DNA of 64,000 nucleotides. It comes from Mrakia gelida (lineage: Eukaryota; Basidiomycota; Tremellomycetes; Cystofilobasidiales; Mrakiaceae). The notes under the pieces were generated by a model. The model was not told the DNA's origin. It saw nothing but the letters and a program-made list of their open reading frames with translations, and did no database searches. Both the position numbers and the translations under genes were made by a program. The DNA lies in NCBI GenBank assembly GCA_024345305.1, contig BRON01000007.1:1178001-1242000 (forward strand), written 5' to 3'. Below, one piece after another: positions 45,679-57,441 of this stretch. How positions within the stretch are numbered: the stretch's first letter is position 1; each line of letters opens with the position of its first letter.

Positions 45679-47074
45679 ATGGCCTCATCCCCATCTGAGG
45701 CTGTAGCTGAAGCTCAAGAAGGAGGGCGAGGGGAGGGAAGGAGCTTATCGGACGAGAACGAGAACGAGGTCGAGCGCTCGGAGGAGGGAAGAGCAGCCGC
45801 CAGACTCGTCGAAGAGGGATCTACGACAGATCCAGGTCCTCAGAGGCTACCGGACGATGTTATCGCCTGGATGGTCGCCTTTTGTTCTACCCAGACGCTG
45901 GCGAGCCTCTGCTTGGTGAACTGGAGGACGCTCGAGCTCGCGAGTCGTGTGCTCTATGGCAAGGTCATTTTTCGACGCCACGGCAGCTTTGATTCAGTTT
46001 TCTGTCACAGGGTGAGCTTCATCTTCTCTTCCTTCTCCGGTGTAATGTATCTTAGAGGGAGGGACGATGTCTGGAGGGGGGAACACTCGCTGAACGAAGG
46101 GATGACGAGCTCACACCTTCCTTCCCTCCCTCCTCGCCCTTCTTGCCTTACTTCAGGACCCAGCAACAACCCTCCGTCACCTTCACCCCCATCTCAACCT
46201 CTACAACCTCACCTCAGTAGTCCTCCTCGTCCGACCTTCCTCACCCTTCTCCCTCACTCGACTTCGCCTTCCAGCCCTCCCCCTGAACCTCATCAACCTC
46301 ACCGTCCATCTCCCTCCCAACGGTCTCACCGGATTCTCCCAACTCTTCTCCCTCCTCCGACCAAAAAACCTTTTTCTCGTCCATCCCTCTGTCCAACATT
46401 CGAACAAATTCTGGTTCGCGACGGAGAGGAAGAGCTGGGAGATCATGGGAGGACGGAGCGAGAGGGAGGGAGATTGGGTTTGGAGGTCGAGGTTGGAGAG
46501 GGTCGTTTTGAGGGGATGTGAGCTCGTTGGAGGGATAGAAGACAGAGGGGATAGAGGAGGGACGTTCTTCTTGTTGGAACCACCACCGCTCCCTCGAGAT
46601 CCGGACGCCGGGGCGGACGTCGAAGTCGCCTCCAGCACGTCGTCGTCGTCGTCGCTCGTTCACCAAAGGAAGGATCCCAAACCCCTCTCCCTCACGTACG
46701 ACCTCACTTCTCTCGCACCTCTCACGATCCCCTTCTACTCGAATCTGCTCCTTCACCTCCAACACGATGGCTGTCTCTCCCTTGCCGCCCTCACCTCGCG
46801 TCCGGAAGCTCAACCCTCCTCCAATCCTCCTCTCGCCCAAACCACGCCTCTCGAAGGAGGTCTCCTCATCCTTGTACCTCGGCAAAAGGAGAAGGAATGG
46901 ATCGAACGAGGCCTGGTCTCGCTCTCGCCAGAAGAGCGAGAGAAGGTTCGCGTCGAAGTCGTCGAGGTCGGGCAGAAGGGTTGGTGGAGTGCAGAGTCAT
47001 CGTCGGTGGATGGAGGAGGGATGGTCGAGTCTCCTGGTGGAAGAGGTGACGGGAGAGGGAGATGGGGGTGGTAG
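45679..47074 (+). CDS. F-box-like domain protein, unknown substrate
   Basis: Putative substrate adaptor for an SCF ubiquitin ligase. The chosen start (45679, MASSPSEAVAEAQEGG) precedes an acidic stretch and the F-box-like core LPDDVIAWMVAFCST, QTLASLCLVNWRTLELASRV. The same frame is open upstream to other ATGs (45316, about 45418), so a longer N-terminus is possible. One intron follows FCHR; the second exon (DPATTLRHLHPHLNLYNL) looks like a leucine-rich or variable ligand-binding region with LPPNGLTGFSQLFSLLRP and LERVVLRGCELVGG. The C-terminus is charged; stop 47072-47074. The F-box assignment rests on hydrophobic spacing and is moderate. Confidence 0.66.
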
Positions 47075-47332
47075 CTATCTATCTCGCATATTTACTTATC
47101 GTCGTTTGAGCCGAATCGTTGTGTCTTGTCGTCTTCTGTTCAGCCTTGCTTTGCCTTACTTTCGTCGTTCTTCTTCTCCGTCATGGATTATCAGCGATGC
47201 TCAGTTCTTACGAGAAGATATACATAGATATTCGAATAGCCTAGAGCAGCGAGTAAAAGACCCCAAAAGACCCAAGACCAGGAAAAGCCAAAAACGAGAC
47301 GAGTCGCGACGCGTCGCACCGATCCTCTCCTT

Positions 47333-48203
47333 CTAGAGCGTCCGCCCCCTCCCCAACGGCTCAGCCCCACCCTCCCTCTCTTTCCCCTTCCCACTTCCTC
47401 CATCCTTCTCATCATCCTCCCTCTCCTCATGATGCTTCCTCCTTCCATGCCAACCAAACAACACCGTCTCGACCCACTCCCTCCTCTCCCTCTCTTTCTT
47501 CCCCTCCTCCACCCACATCCCACTCTCATGAACAGGCTCCGTCTTGCTTCTAGGCCCGAGATCAGGTAAATACATCGAGCTTCGAGGTGATCCACGAGGA
47601 GTGTTGGGCGGAGTGGGAGTGGTGGAAGGGTGAACGGAACGGTGGTGAAAAGGGGAGGATTCGTCGAGGATGAGAGGGGAGTTGGCGAGACGAGGTGGGA
47701 TGGAAGAGGGTGGGAGAGGGGAGTGGAGGAGGGACGTTGGGGAACGATCTGGTTTTTGACAAGGGAAGAGGGGAACGAAAAGGACAGGAAAAGAAGACGC
47801 GCTGAGGTCAGCGCTCGAGGAAGAAGAGGGTTTCGCCGCCCGACCGCGCGAAAGGTGTCGAGAAGAGAGAAGGAAGGAAGGAAGGCATCTCACGAGGTGA
47901 AGAATTACGAGACGAAGATGCTGATGGATTAGAAGACTTTGGGTGTGATCTAGAGATCGAGAGCTTGCGTCCAGAGTGTGGATGTCCTGTTGAACGCAAC
48001 GCGTCGAGACGAAGGCAAAGGTCAGTCTCGATGCCTTCCTTCCCTTCTCCTACCTCGAACATAAGGACGAAGAGAGTAGAGGTGGACATACCTTGAGTTG
48101 GGATCTGAGGAGGAGAGTCTCGACGAAGAAGGTGTCCTTTTGGTGGTGAAGAAGCGGGGGAAGACGAGGAGGAAGAAGCTTCCATCGAGGCGAGAGCGAC
48201 CAT
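47333..48203 (-). CDS. Uncharacterised small Ser/Pro-rich protein, paralogue of the gene at 32562-33309
   Basis: Three exons. Start 48201-48203 (MVALASMEASSSSSS, then PPKGHLLRRDSPPQIPTQ), second exon GHPHSGRKLSISRSHPKS ending NSSP, and a last exon RSPTSLLHSPLPPSSIPPRL, ANSPLILDESSPFHHRS, a Thr/Pro stretch, KERERREWVETVLFGWHG and a charged tail; stop 47333-47335. Shares with its paralogue the SPTSLLHSPL block right after the last intron, the PPRLA-S-LILD-SSPFH-RS core and a terminal REW-E-VLFG motif. About 200 residues. Many Ser/Thr-Pro sites suggest kinase control; function is not known. Confidence 0.72.
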
Positions 48204-48643
48204 TTTCGTTGCGACAAGCAGAGTCCGAGGTCTTCTAGGAGTGGCGTTGACGGTAGTGGACAGAGGAAGAGCGAGCTGGATCCTGTTTGAGTGAGGAGGG
48301 GGAAGAAAGTGTGATGGTTGGGGGGAGAAGGAGGGAAGACGAGCGTCAGCTCTCGTCCGTTCTTCTCGTCCTCTGTTCGACCACCTCAGCCGGTTCCGCG
48401 CACTCGCCCTTCTCGCTGCCGTAGCGCTATCTCGAGCTACTCCACGATTGCCGGCTCTCCAGGCAACGATTGCATATTTTGGGACGACGGTCGATGGTGA
48501 GAAGAGAGGAAGGTGCTTGAGAGCCAGCTGGACGATGCTTCGGTTAAAGACCGTCGAGCGAACGCTGGGAAAGCGGCCGTAGGCATCGAAGGGTCGAAGA
48601 GAAGGAAGGATGGGAAAGAAAGACGAGTGACTGACGAGATTCA
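48204..48643. other. Intergenic region upstream of the second paralogue
   Basis: 440 bp between the PFA4-like stop and the paralogue start, both on the minus strand; likely promoter of the paralogue. No supported gene. Confidence 0.4.
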
Positions 48644-51364
48644 TCACATCCCAGCGTGTCTTCGTCTTTCCTCGAAACGTCTCACGGCCTCCTCTCGTTC
48701 TCGCACTTCCCACCCTCCCCCGCTTCCTCCTCTACTAGCTTCTCCACCTCCACTACCTCCCCAGCTCCCATGCCTAACCTCCACCCCTTCACTCCCTCGC
48801 CGCACCCTCACCTTCATTCCCAGAGGAACGTCATCCTCGTCCAGCTCTTCCTCGTCGTCTTCCTCGACCTCGCTCCCCGTGAACTCCTCGTCCTCCTCGC
48901 TCTCACTCATGCTAGCCTCGTCTCCAGACCAACTCGTTCCTCCTTGGTTCTGAGGTCCCCAGGGAGGGTTCTTGTTCCTCCCTCGTCGTCGTATCGCCGC
49001 GTTCGAGGGTTGAAGGTGAGGATTTGGCGCGTCGTGTCCGTAGGTGAAGGCTGAGGAGGAGGACGTCGAGGAGGTAGGGAGGTTGGGATTGACGGGACGA
49101 CGGGAGCGAGGGAGGTAGTTGGGATCGTAAGGTGGCCAGCAGAGGGAGGTGTAGATGTCTGCGACGGGAGAGGGATGGAGGAAACGCGACAAGTCAGCTT
49201 CGAGCGATCGAACGGTCAAGACGCGTCGAGTTATTGCAGAGCTCGAGGAGGAGAAGAGGAGACTGCTTCGCTGTCTTCTTCTGGTGTCCTCCTACTTCGA
49301 TTGGACAGGCAAGGGTAAACGAATCAACTCCTCGTCTTCCGATTTCGGAAGGAACGCGTCGTTCGTTCTGCCGCCTCACTCACCTCCGTCGCGTCGTCCA
49401 GTCTCGTCTCAAGCTCGTTCAAACCTCCCCGAACCCGTCGCCAGCACTCCCATTCCTCCTCCTTTCTCCCAGAAGAGCTCCGCCTTCTCTCCCTACGCCC
49501 CGCCCACCACTCGATCCACGCTCGCGAGCGAACTCGATCCACTCACCCGATCCGGGAGAGAGCGGGAACCTCAGTCCGTCTCCAGGAACCTTCTGAGCAG
49601 GCCAGCACCAGTAAAGTGGAGAGTAGCCGAGGACGGAGGAGATATTCTTGAAAGGGGAGATGTTCTGAAGTTCATTTGAAGACAAGAGAAGGAGGGAAGG
49701 TCAGCGAGGAAGCTCGATCAGGGAGTGGAAGTCGGGGAAAGAACGAACGTAGGGGTACTTGATATCTCTGATCTTGCCTCGACGGATGAGCGTGGCGACC
49801 TGAAGTGAGAAAAAAGGACGGAGGGGAGGAGGAAGAAAGATCGGATCAGCGTCGAGCGCACCGCGACCGAGAGATGGAGAGGCGGAGACGATTAGGACGC
49901 ACCTTGTCCTTCTCCCACCCTTCTATCGTCGTCGTATTCGACCAAAGACTCCAGTAGTGGTACAGACTGGCGAAAGAGAAGGTCGACGGGTCGAAAGGAT
50001 CAGTGAATTGAGACACGAGGAGGAGGTCGAAAGAGTGAGCGACGAACGAGAAGATTCCCACCGACATGAGGACGGGGATGCAGGCAGCCAAGTTCAGAAC
50101 GACGAAGATGATCTCCAGACCCGTGGGCTCGTTCTGAAAAGCGAGCAGAAGAGGACGAACGATCAGCTTCGACGTCGAAGACGAAACAGCGAGCAGATCG
50201 AGGAAGCTCACCAGATAGGTGTTCTCCCCTCCCTTGGCAAAGTCCCAGATCCGAGCACAGACCATGACCATGTTGTAGGTACCTGCGATGGACCAAACGG
50301 GGAAGAAATCAGCCGTGAAAGCGGTGAAGAGACGCGTGAGAGACGTGGACGAACAAGAGATGTCGACGTAGGTCAAGAAGCGCACAAAGGACGCGTAGTT
50401 GTGGTGACCGATACAGTTTGCTGTCCAGGGACAATGATGATCCATTCTGAGGATGCATCGGTCGCAAATCTTGCAGTGGTGAGCTGGAACGAGGAGGAGA
50501 GGGAGGAACGAAGAAGAGGTGAGCTCGCGAGGCGGCCAGACGGAGAGAAGGAGAGAGCTTTACAAACGAACCTCTTGGTGGCTTGTAGGCCGAGCATTTT
50601 GAGCAGTAACGAGGTCCTCCGGTAAGCTTCTTGACTTCCATGTCCTCTCGTCCGGGGTCAGGTTCCTGTAGGAGCGAGAAAGAGCAGAAGGAGAAGGAGG
50701 AAAGCGGTGAGCCTCGAAGTCCAGGGCTGAAGACGGATGACGAGGGCGAGCGAAAACTGTGGAAGGCTCACCCATTTGTCTGGTACCCGACCTGGCTCCG
50801 TGGTGACGCAGAGGTAGTAGGACCAGAAGATCATGCAAACGAGAACGCTGTGAGAACGACGAGAACGAAACAGGAGGTCGGTCAGCGAGGTGACGAGGTC
50901 GACGAGCTCTGTTGCTTCCTCTGCTGAGGCCTTCCGAGTCTTGTTCTTGCTCTAGGGCTTCGTCTCGAATAGCGTAGGTACACCTAGACTCCTTCTAGAC
51001 TGTAAAAGTCCCCAAGAAGCTGACCTCCCCGTGGTTCTTGCGCTCGTCTTGTGTCGAGCTCGCTCCTCCTTCCTTCCCTCCCTCCCCTCCTTCTTTGGTT
51101 GGACTCACTTGAAAGGTCCCAGAAGAGCCACCAACTCCCAGCTCAGCTCTCTATCGTACCAGGGCCATATCACGAAGAGTTGGGAAGTGTAGGCGATGAA
51201 GGAGATGAGTCCGATCGTGAAGATGATCCTGAGAGAGAAGGAGGGGAGGACAGAGAAGGACGTCGACGTCAGGTCAGCTCTCTTTGCTCGTTCTCTAGGA
51301 GGCTAGCAGATTTCGAGAAGCCGAGAACTCACCAAAGCCTTTCCGTCAACTTCAGCTTCGCCAT
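48644..51364 (-). CDS. PFA4: DHHC protein S-acyltransferase (PFA4-like)
   Basis: Palmitoylates membrane proteins at the ER/Golgi. Start 51362-51364 ([11 protein letters not shown]), then a first helix around [20 protein letters not shown] and [17 protein letters not shown]. The DHHC-CRD is complete: [35 protein letters not shown] (50410-50480), [17 protein letters not shown]. Two more helices follow, at [20 protein letters not shown] and [10 protein letters not shown], with a [10 protein letters not shown] cytosolic motif, then a Pfa4-like [21 protein letters not shown]. The C-terminus has [13 protein letters not shown] and a long acidic tail ([21 protein letters not shown]), stop 48644-48646. 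Splicing between about 49160 and 49440 is uncertain. Several GTTCGT-type donors. Confidence 0.88.
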
Positions 51365-51893
51365 CCGAGGGGAAGAGGAAGGGAAAGGAAGGGGAAGAGA
51401 AGGGAAGAAAGAAGTGAAGATGCGGTTGGTGGGGTTCGAGCTCAACACCTGCGGCTTTCGTTCGAGTTGCTTTCAGCACAGAAGATAGTCACCGACTCGT
51501 CATTCTAGTGAGAGAGTATGCAAGGGTTCATCTCAGAGTGAAGAGGATCTGAATTATCAGAATGCTGCTGCAGACTTGTCCTCGAATCCAGCGACGACGC
51601 AGGGAACCGAGAATCGAACAACGCCGTCGCGTCGCGTCTTGAGACCCACTTCTGCTGTTTCTCTTAGACTGGAAGCCCTTTCACCGGTCGGCGTATCTCC
51701 AAGTAAATTCCCTGGCCTTCCAAGATCGAGCAAAATTGACCGCGCGCCTGTCTGGAATCCGGGGTTGAAAGGGCCGAAAGCCAAACTCTGCCTCAAGCAT
51801 CAGCTGTTCTTTCTGCCCTCCCTCCCTCAACCACGTCCTCCTCCCTTCTTCTCTCACACCTCTTAACGGACCCATTTCATCTCACCTTCCTAA
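51365..51893. promoter_or_regulatory. Divergent spacer between PFA4-like and SDR genes
   Basis: 529 bp holding both promoters. No named motif is visible; a CT-rich tract (about 51810-51890) precedes the SDR start. Confidence 0.4.
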
Positions 51894-53655
51894 ATGGCTC
51901 CCAAGACTGAAAAGAAGCTCATCGGCGTAGAAGCTGCCTGCAAAGCTCAATCCGATCCTACTTTCGTGAGCTCGAGATCTTCCCACCTACTTTGAGCGGA
52001 GTCCTCCGTCTCGCTGCTTCTCCTTCCATCTTGCACCGAGTTCGACAACGTTTTGGATGGTGATCCTTGACGATCTCCATCCTCGTTTCCTCCGCTCTTA
52101 TCGTCCCTCCATGTTCTCGACGCATTCAAAGTCGCCTCTTCTCATCCTCGACTGACGCCGCTCCTCCTTTCCCTCCGCTCCTCAATCTCCCCCTCCCTTC
52201 TTCTTCCCAGCTCCCAAAAGCTCACATCTTCGAGGAGTTCTCGCTCAAGGACCGAGTAGCAGTAGTCACGGGCGCGTACGGAGGTCTGGGTCTCGAGATG
52301 AGTCTAGCTCTCTGTGAGCTCGGAGCGAAGGTTTACGGCTTCGATCTTCCGTCCAAGGAAAGTGGTGAGTTCAGCCCGCCTCTTCTCGCCAACGTTTCTC
52401 CTCCCTCGAGACATCCAGCTGACTTTTGTCTTCTCCAGCTGATTTCTCCACATGTGCTGAGTTCGCGAAGAGGCTCGACAACGGCTCCAAGCTCACCTAC
52501 GTTCAAGGAGGTGAGTTCGTTTTCGCGTCGATGATTCTCGGTCCCTCGTTGACTCTCTCCCTCGTTTCCCCTTCAGATGTCACCAACCAAACTCTCATCT
52601 CCCAGAAGATCAAGGAGCTCGCAGATCGAGAAGGCAGGCTGGACGTTTGTATCGCCGCGGCTGGTATTTTAGGAGCTGCTGGTTCGTTCAGCTCGACCTC
52701 GCCGCCTTCTTCCCTTCTCGTCGCCCTTGCCACGAAGCTGACCGAACCGCTTCTTCTCTCGCCAAAGACGGACACCCGTGCGAGGAGTACCCCGAAGCGG
52801 AGTGGAAGCAGGTCCTGAACGTCAACACGAACGGAGTCTTCTTTACTGCTCAAGCTTGCGCTAAGGCGATGAAGGAGCACGGAAATCCTGGCTCCATCAT
52901 TCTGTGAGTCGCACATTTATCTTTCAGAGAGTCTTCGACTTATCTCTGACTCTCTGCTGCTTGCTCGTGCTTGCTAGCATTGCCTCGATGTCGGGATCGA
53001 TCACCAACCGAGTTCGTCCGTCTCGTCGCGTCGCGTCGTCGCTGCCTTATCGTCCTGACTCTCTCGTCTTTCCTTCTGAAGGGACACGCCTGGACAGCCT
53101 ACAACACTTCCAAGAGTGCAGTCATTCAGATGGCGCGGTCGATGGCTTGCGAGCTCGGAGAACACGCGGTGAGAGTGAACTCGGTGTCGCCTGGTCAGTT
53201 CGCTTTCGCTTCTCTTCCACTTCCTCCCCTCTTTCTTCCGACCAAGTGGCTGACTTGATTCCCTCTCACGTAAAACCAGGTCACATCTACACGAAGGTAC
53301 GAGCCCGTTTCTGCGCAGTCCTCGCTCTCCCTCGTCGCGTCGCTTTACCTCGCTCACCCTCCCTCTCCCTCGTTGTGTTAGATGACCGCTGCTCTCCTCG
53401 ACGTCAAACCTGAACAGGCTGCCAAATGGGCCGACTCGAACCCTCTCGGAAGGATCGGTCACGTTCACGAAGTTCGAGGAGTGGTCGCCTGGTTGGCCTC
53501 GGACGCGTCGACTTTCTGCACTGGATCGGACATCATCGTCTCGTCAGTAAACCCTCTCCGTCCAAGTAAAGTCAGAAACGTTGTCGAAGCCCGTGTTAAC
53601 TACATCGCCCTTTTTTTGCGTCTTCGCTTGCAGAGGAGGACATCACTCGTGGTAA
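51894..53655 (+). CDS. Short-chain dehydrogenase/reductase (SDR, mannitol/sorbose-type)
   Basis: NAD(P)-dependent classical SDR. Start 51894 (MAPKTEKKLIGVEAACKAQS). A long first intron follows, then AHIFEEFSLKDRVAVVTGAY with the cofactor loop TGAYGGLG, ALCELGAKVYGFDLPS, GDVTNQTLI, LDVCIAAAGI (NNAG equivalent), WKQVLNVNTNGVFFTAQACA, IASMSGS with the catalytic Ser, AYNTSKSAVIQMARSMACEL with the Y-x3-K pair, VRVNSVSPGHIYTK, NPLGRIGHVHEVRGVVAWL, and the C-terminus SDIIVSGGHHSW*, typical of fungal sugar-alcohol SDRs. Stop 53653-53655. The donors at 52682 and before GHAWTAYN are GTTCGT. Substrate is not determinable. Confidence 0.92.
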
Positions 53656-53900
53656 ACTTGTCTCGAGCTACTTCGCTCTCCCCTTTGACGCCTCTTCTCA
53701 GCGCGTATAGTTCTTGTACCGGTGCTTTATGCAGCTTTCCATCCCTTTATTACGATTAATGCCTTTTCTGAACCTTTTTTCTCGAGTTTTTCAGGAGCGT
53801 GAAAAGACGCCGAAGCGACTTTGGAAGCGAGACGAAACGGGTCAAGCCCGATTTCGACTCCGTCCCTCTTCCTTCCTTCGTCCACCATCATCAAAGCGCC

Positions 53901-56800
53901 ATGATTCCTCTTCCTTTCCCTTACTTCGATTTCCTCTTATACAGTTTTCTCTATCTCGCTCTGGTATCGATTGGAGCAGGCCTACTCTTCGCAGCATCCG
54001 TCTTGCATCAGCTCTTCCTCCTCCCTCGTCGACTCGGAATCGAGAACGTCCCTGGTCCCCCCACCGATAGCTACATCTTTGGGATCTTCCAGACGACCAT
54101 CAAGTGAGTGATCCCTTTCTCCATCATCCTCTTCGTCGAAAAGGGAGGTCGAGGAAAACGATCTTGTGAGGATGAACTCGACGAACGAGATCGAGGACGA
54201 AGCTGACCTGTTCGCTTCCTCCTCTTTTCCCTCCCCTTCCTCTCAGGACCCCACCCGGACTTCTTCACGAGAAGCTCACCGAGACTTACGGACCCACCAT
54301 GAGGTTTCAAGGAGTCTTCTGCAACCAGCGTCTCTACAGCCTTGACCCTCGCTTCATCAATCAGTGAGCTCGCCTCTCTCGCCTTCTCGACTCGCGGAAG
54401 TCGAGCCGCTTTCTCCGCCTGAACACTCCTCGTGCTACCCACTTCCAGCGTCTACTCGCATCCTGAGATCTACGAAAAGCCGATCCAGCTGAGGAGGCTT
54501 ATGGAGTCCGTCACTGGGCCTGGAGTCCTTTCAGGTGAGCTTTTGAAACGACGAGGCCGAAGCCTCAAATCGTCGACGTACGTCGCGTCGAACTCGACTG
54601 ACAGTCGCCTCGCTCTCTACGCCCTTCTCTTATACAGCCGTCGGTCCGTCCTCAACCCGTCTTCTCTCACAATAGTTTTTCGCTGACTACCTTCTCTTTC
54701 GTCTCTCCAGGTGAAGCTCATCGACGCCAAAGGAAGATCCTCCTCCCCTCCTTTTCCGCCTCGAGCATCCGAGCTCTCGTCCCCATCATGCTCGCCAAAG
54801 CTCAAGAACTCTCTCAGGTCATCTCTTCCGAGTCGTCGAAGGATCCCAAGAGGGAAATGGAGGTCTCCCAGTGGCTGAGCAGGGCATCTCTCGATATTAT
54901 CGGACGAGCTGGTGAGCCCGAACCACTTCAGTCGCGTCGCGTCGTCTCCTCCTTCAATTGAACTGACCTCTTCCGAGGGTTTGGAAGGTTTCGACTACGA
55001 CATGCAATCGCTCGATCTGAACTCAAGGAATCCCCTCTCGGAAGCCTACAAGAACGCTGGGTTGCATGGGTTGCGAATGGACGCGAGACAGATCTTGACT
55101 TCGCTCTTCCCCGTTCTTCGACATCTGGTGAGTGCTTGCGTCTTCTCTGTCTCTTTCGACCTCCCGAGGTACTCATAGCTCTCTCCTGCTCAGCCTTCGG
55201 CCCAGGATCGCGCTCTCGCAAAGGCGATGAAGGTCGTGAACCAGTTCGGCTCGGTGAGTCTCGTCGCGTCGTGTCTCGTCTCGCTTTCTCGTCATTCCCC
55301 CCTGGATCTTCCTGTGCGAGCTGACCCGCTTTCGATTCACAGGAGATCGTTCAAGCTCGTAAGGAAGCCATCCTCGCCGAAGCCGACTCCTCGACACTCA
55401 AACGAGCCGACTTTGAAGTCGTGGGACGCGATCTTCTCACTTCGATGAGTGCGTCGTACCTTCCCTCGCTCGTCCCTCTTCAACTCGCTCTCTCGTGCTC
55501 ACCCAAGCATCCTCCATCAACTGTTTCTAGTTCGAGCCAACCTCGCTTCGGATCTTCCTCCTTCAAGCAAGTTGACGGACGAGGAAGTCATGGCTGGGAT
55601 TTCGACCTTCGTTCTCGCTGGGTCAGTTATGTTTCTTCTTCGACGAGGACGACCTGACTGACGAAAAAAATATGCCTTCACAGAACCGACACCACTTCCG
55701 TCGCTCTCTCTTGGACGCTCTACGCGCTGTGCGAGCATCCCGACGTGCAGACGAAGCTGAGAGAAGAGTTGTTGACTCTCGAGGACGATAGCCCTACCCT
55801 GTGAGCTCGAGTCCTTCTAGAAGTCTCCCTCCAACTGAACCATCCCGTCTTGCGTCCGATCACAGGGAGCAACTCGAAGCTCTTCCCTACCTTGAAGCTG
55901 TACGTTCGCGTCTTCTCGCTTTCTCTCGTCTCGACGCGTCGTGCCTTGACTCGTCTTTGGGCCTTCCCTTTGCTCCCAGGTCATTCGCGAGTCTATCCGA
56001 GCGTACCCCAGCGTCCCCAACACCCAGCGAGTTGCCGTCAAGGACGATGTCATCCCTCTCTCGATGCCCATCAAGGGTCGAGATGGAAACGAGGTCACAG
56101 AGCTGAGAATCAAAGCTGGCACTCCTCTTTGGCTTCGTGAGCGCTTTTTCTGTCCATCTTCTCTACTTAACGCGAGAGAGCTGGTACTGATTCCAGCTCT
56201 GCTGTTCGTTCCTTCGGTCGTCCAGCCTTCGTCGCGTTCAATCGATCGACTCCGACTTGGGGAGACGACGCGAAGCTCTTCAGGTTCATCGATCTCCTTT
56301 CATATCTCGATCTCCCGAGCTGAATTCACTGGTGCTCTACTTTATATTTCACCAGACCTGAACGCTGGCTGGAGAAGATGCCCGACTCGAGCAAGGAGCT
56401 CAACTCAGCTTGGTCTCACGTTGGGACGTTCTTCGGAGGATCGACTGGTTGCATGTGAGCTTCTTCTCTCTCTTCTTCCCTTCCTTCGTTCGACCATATC
56501 TGACGACTCTTCGCTCTCCGTCTTTTCCAGTGGCTTCAAGTTCGCTCTCGCTGAGTGAGTTCTACTTTTCGTCCACGCGTCGTCTCGTCGATCGACCTCA
56601 ACTGACTCCCTTTCCTCTCTCCTTTTGAAAGGATGAGAGCCGTTCTCTTCGTCCTCCTTCGAAACCACCAGTTCTCCCACGTCGACTCGCATCCCACCTA
56701 CCTCGGAGGTCACTCCATCACAGTTCCCATCTTGATGAAGGGCAGAGAGGAGGAGGGGCCGATGCTTTTCGTTCGAGTCCAGGACGCGAAGAGCGGATGA
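53901..56800 (+). CDS. Cytochrome P450 monooxygenase
   Basis: Heme-thiolate oxygenase anchored in the ER. Start taken at 53901 (MIPLPFPYFDF); an in-frame upstream ATG at 53799 would add a charged segment before the helix FLLYSFLYLALVSIGAGLLF. Then NVPGPP, GPTMRFQGVF, helix-C HRRQRKILLPSFS, FDYDMQSLD, I-helix AGTDTTSVALSW, K-helix ExxR in IRESIRAYPSVP, FRPERWLEKMP, and the heme-binding motif FFGGSTGCIGFKFALAEM with the proximal Cys. Stop 56798-56800. About 14 introns, several with CGCGTCG motifs. A basidiomycete P450 of unassigned family; substrate unknown. Confidence 0.93.
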
Positions 56801-57441
56801 GCGAGTTTGGGGTCGAGGGACGTACGAGTTTAGCTTTCGTTGAGTTCGATCATATGCATCCTCTCTTCATCGCAGTTCGAGACGAGGAGGCAGTCCCTCG
56901 TCGATGGCAGGCGGGCGCGAGCGAGTCATGCTTTGGCTGCCGGGCTCCGAGCTCGCGAGCTCGAGTGAACGATAACGGCAGCCTGTGTGACCGTTCTGAG
57001 GTCGATTCGATTCTTCTCTTAGAGGTGGAGTGTATACCAAGGGGAGTAGCGAGAGAGGAGATGCTCGAGCGGACAACAGAAAGCCAGGTCGAGAACCAGT
57101 CGGCTCTCGAAGTAATCTAATCTTCTCAGGGGCGGAGTGGCGTCGTCGAGCTCGCTCGGATCCCCAACCCAACGGATCTTCGAGATCTTCATGCAAAACC
57201 TGCGTCTTTCACCGCTTTTCTCTCTAGCGATCTCGCTTGCGAGAACCACAGCTATCGGCAGCGAAAATTTCTTCGGAACCCCATCGCCTCTCCCTCACGA
57301 AGCGAGGGTGACCAAGAGAGGGCTACAAATAAGTTCCAGGCAGCCGTCATCCTTTCCTTCATTCCCCTTCCCTTCTGCTCTCCTCTCTCTCCCCCCAACG
57401 TCCATCAACCCCCCCTTCCTCTCATCTCAACATCTCAAACC
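56801..57441. other. Intergenic region between P450 and the abhydrolase gene
   Basis: 641 bp. The last 150 bp before the next ATG are strongly pyrimidine-rich, as expected of a promoter or 5' UTR. No gene or RNA is supported. Confidence 0.4.

Noticed and set aside
51894..56800. SDR plus P450 as a secondary-metabolite cluster
   Set aside because: No backbone synthase, transporter or dedicated regulator nearby; the SDR resembles sugar-alcohol enzymes.
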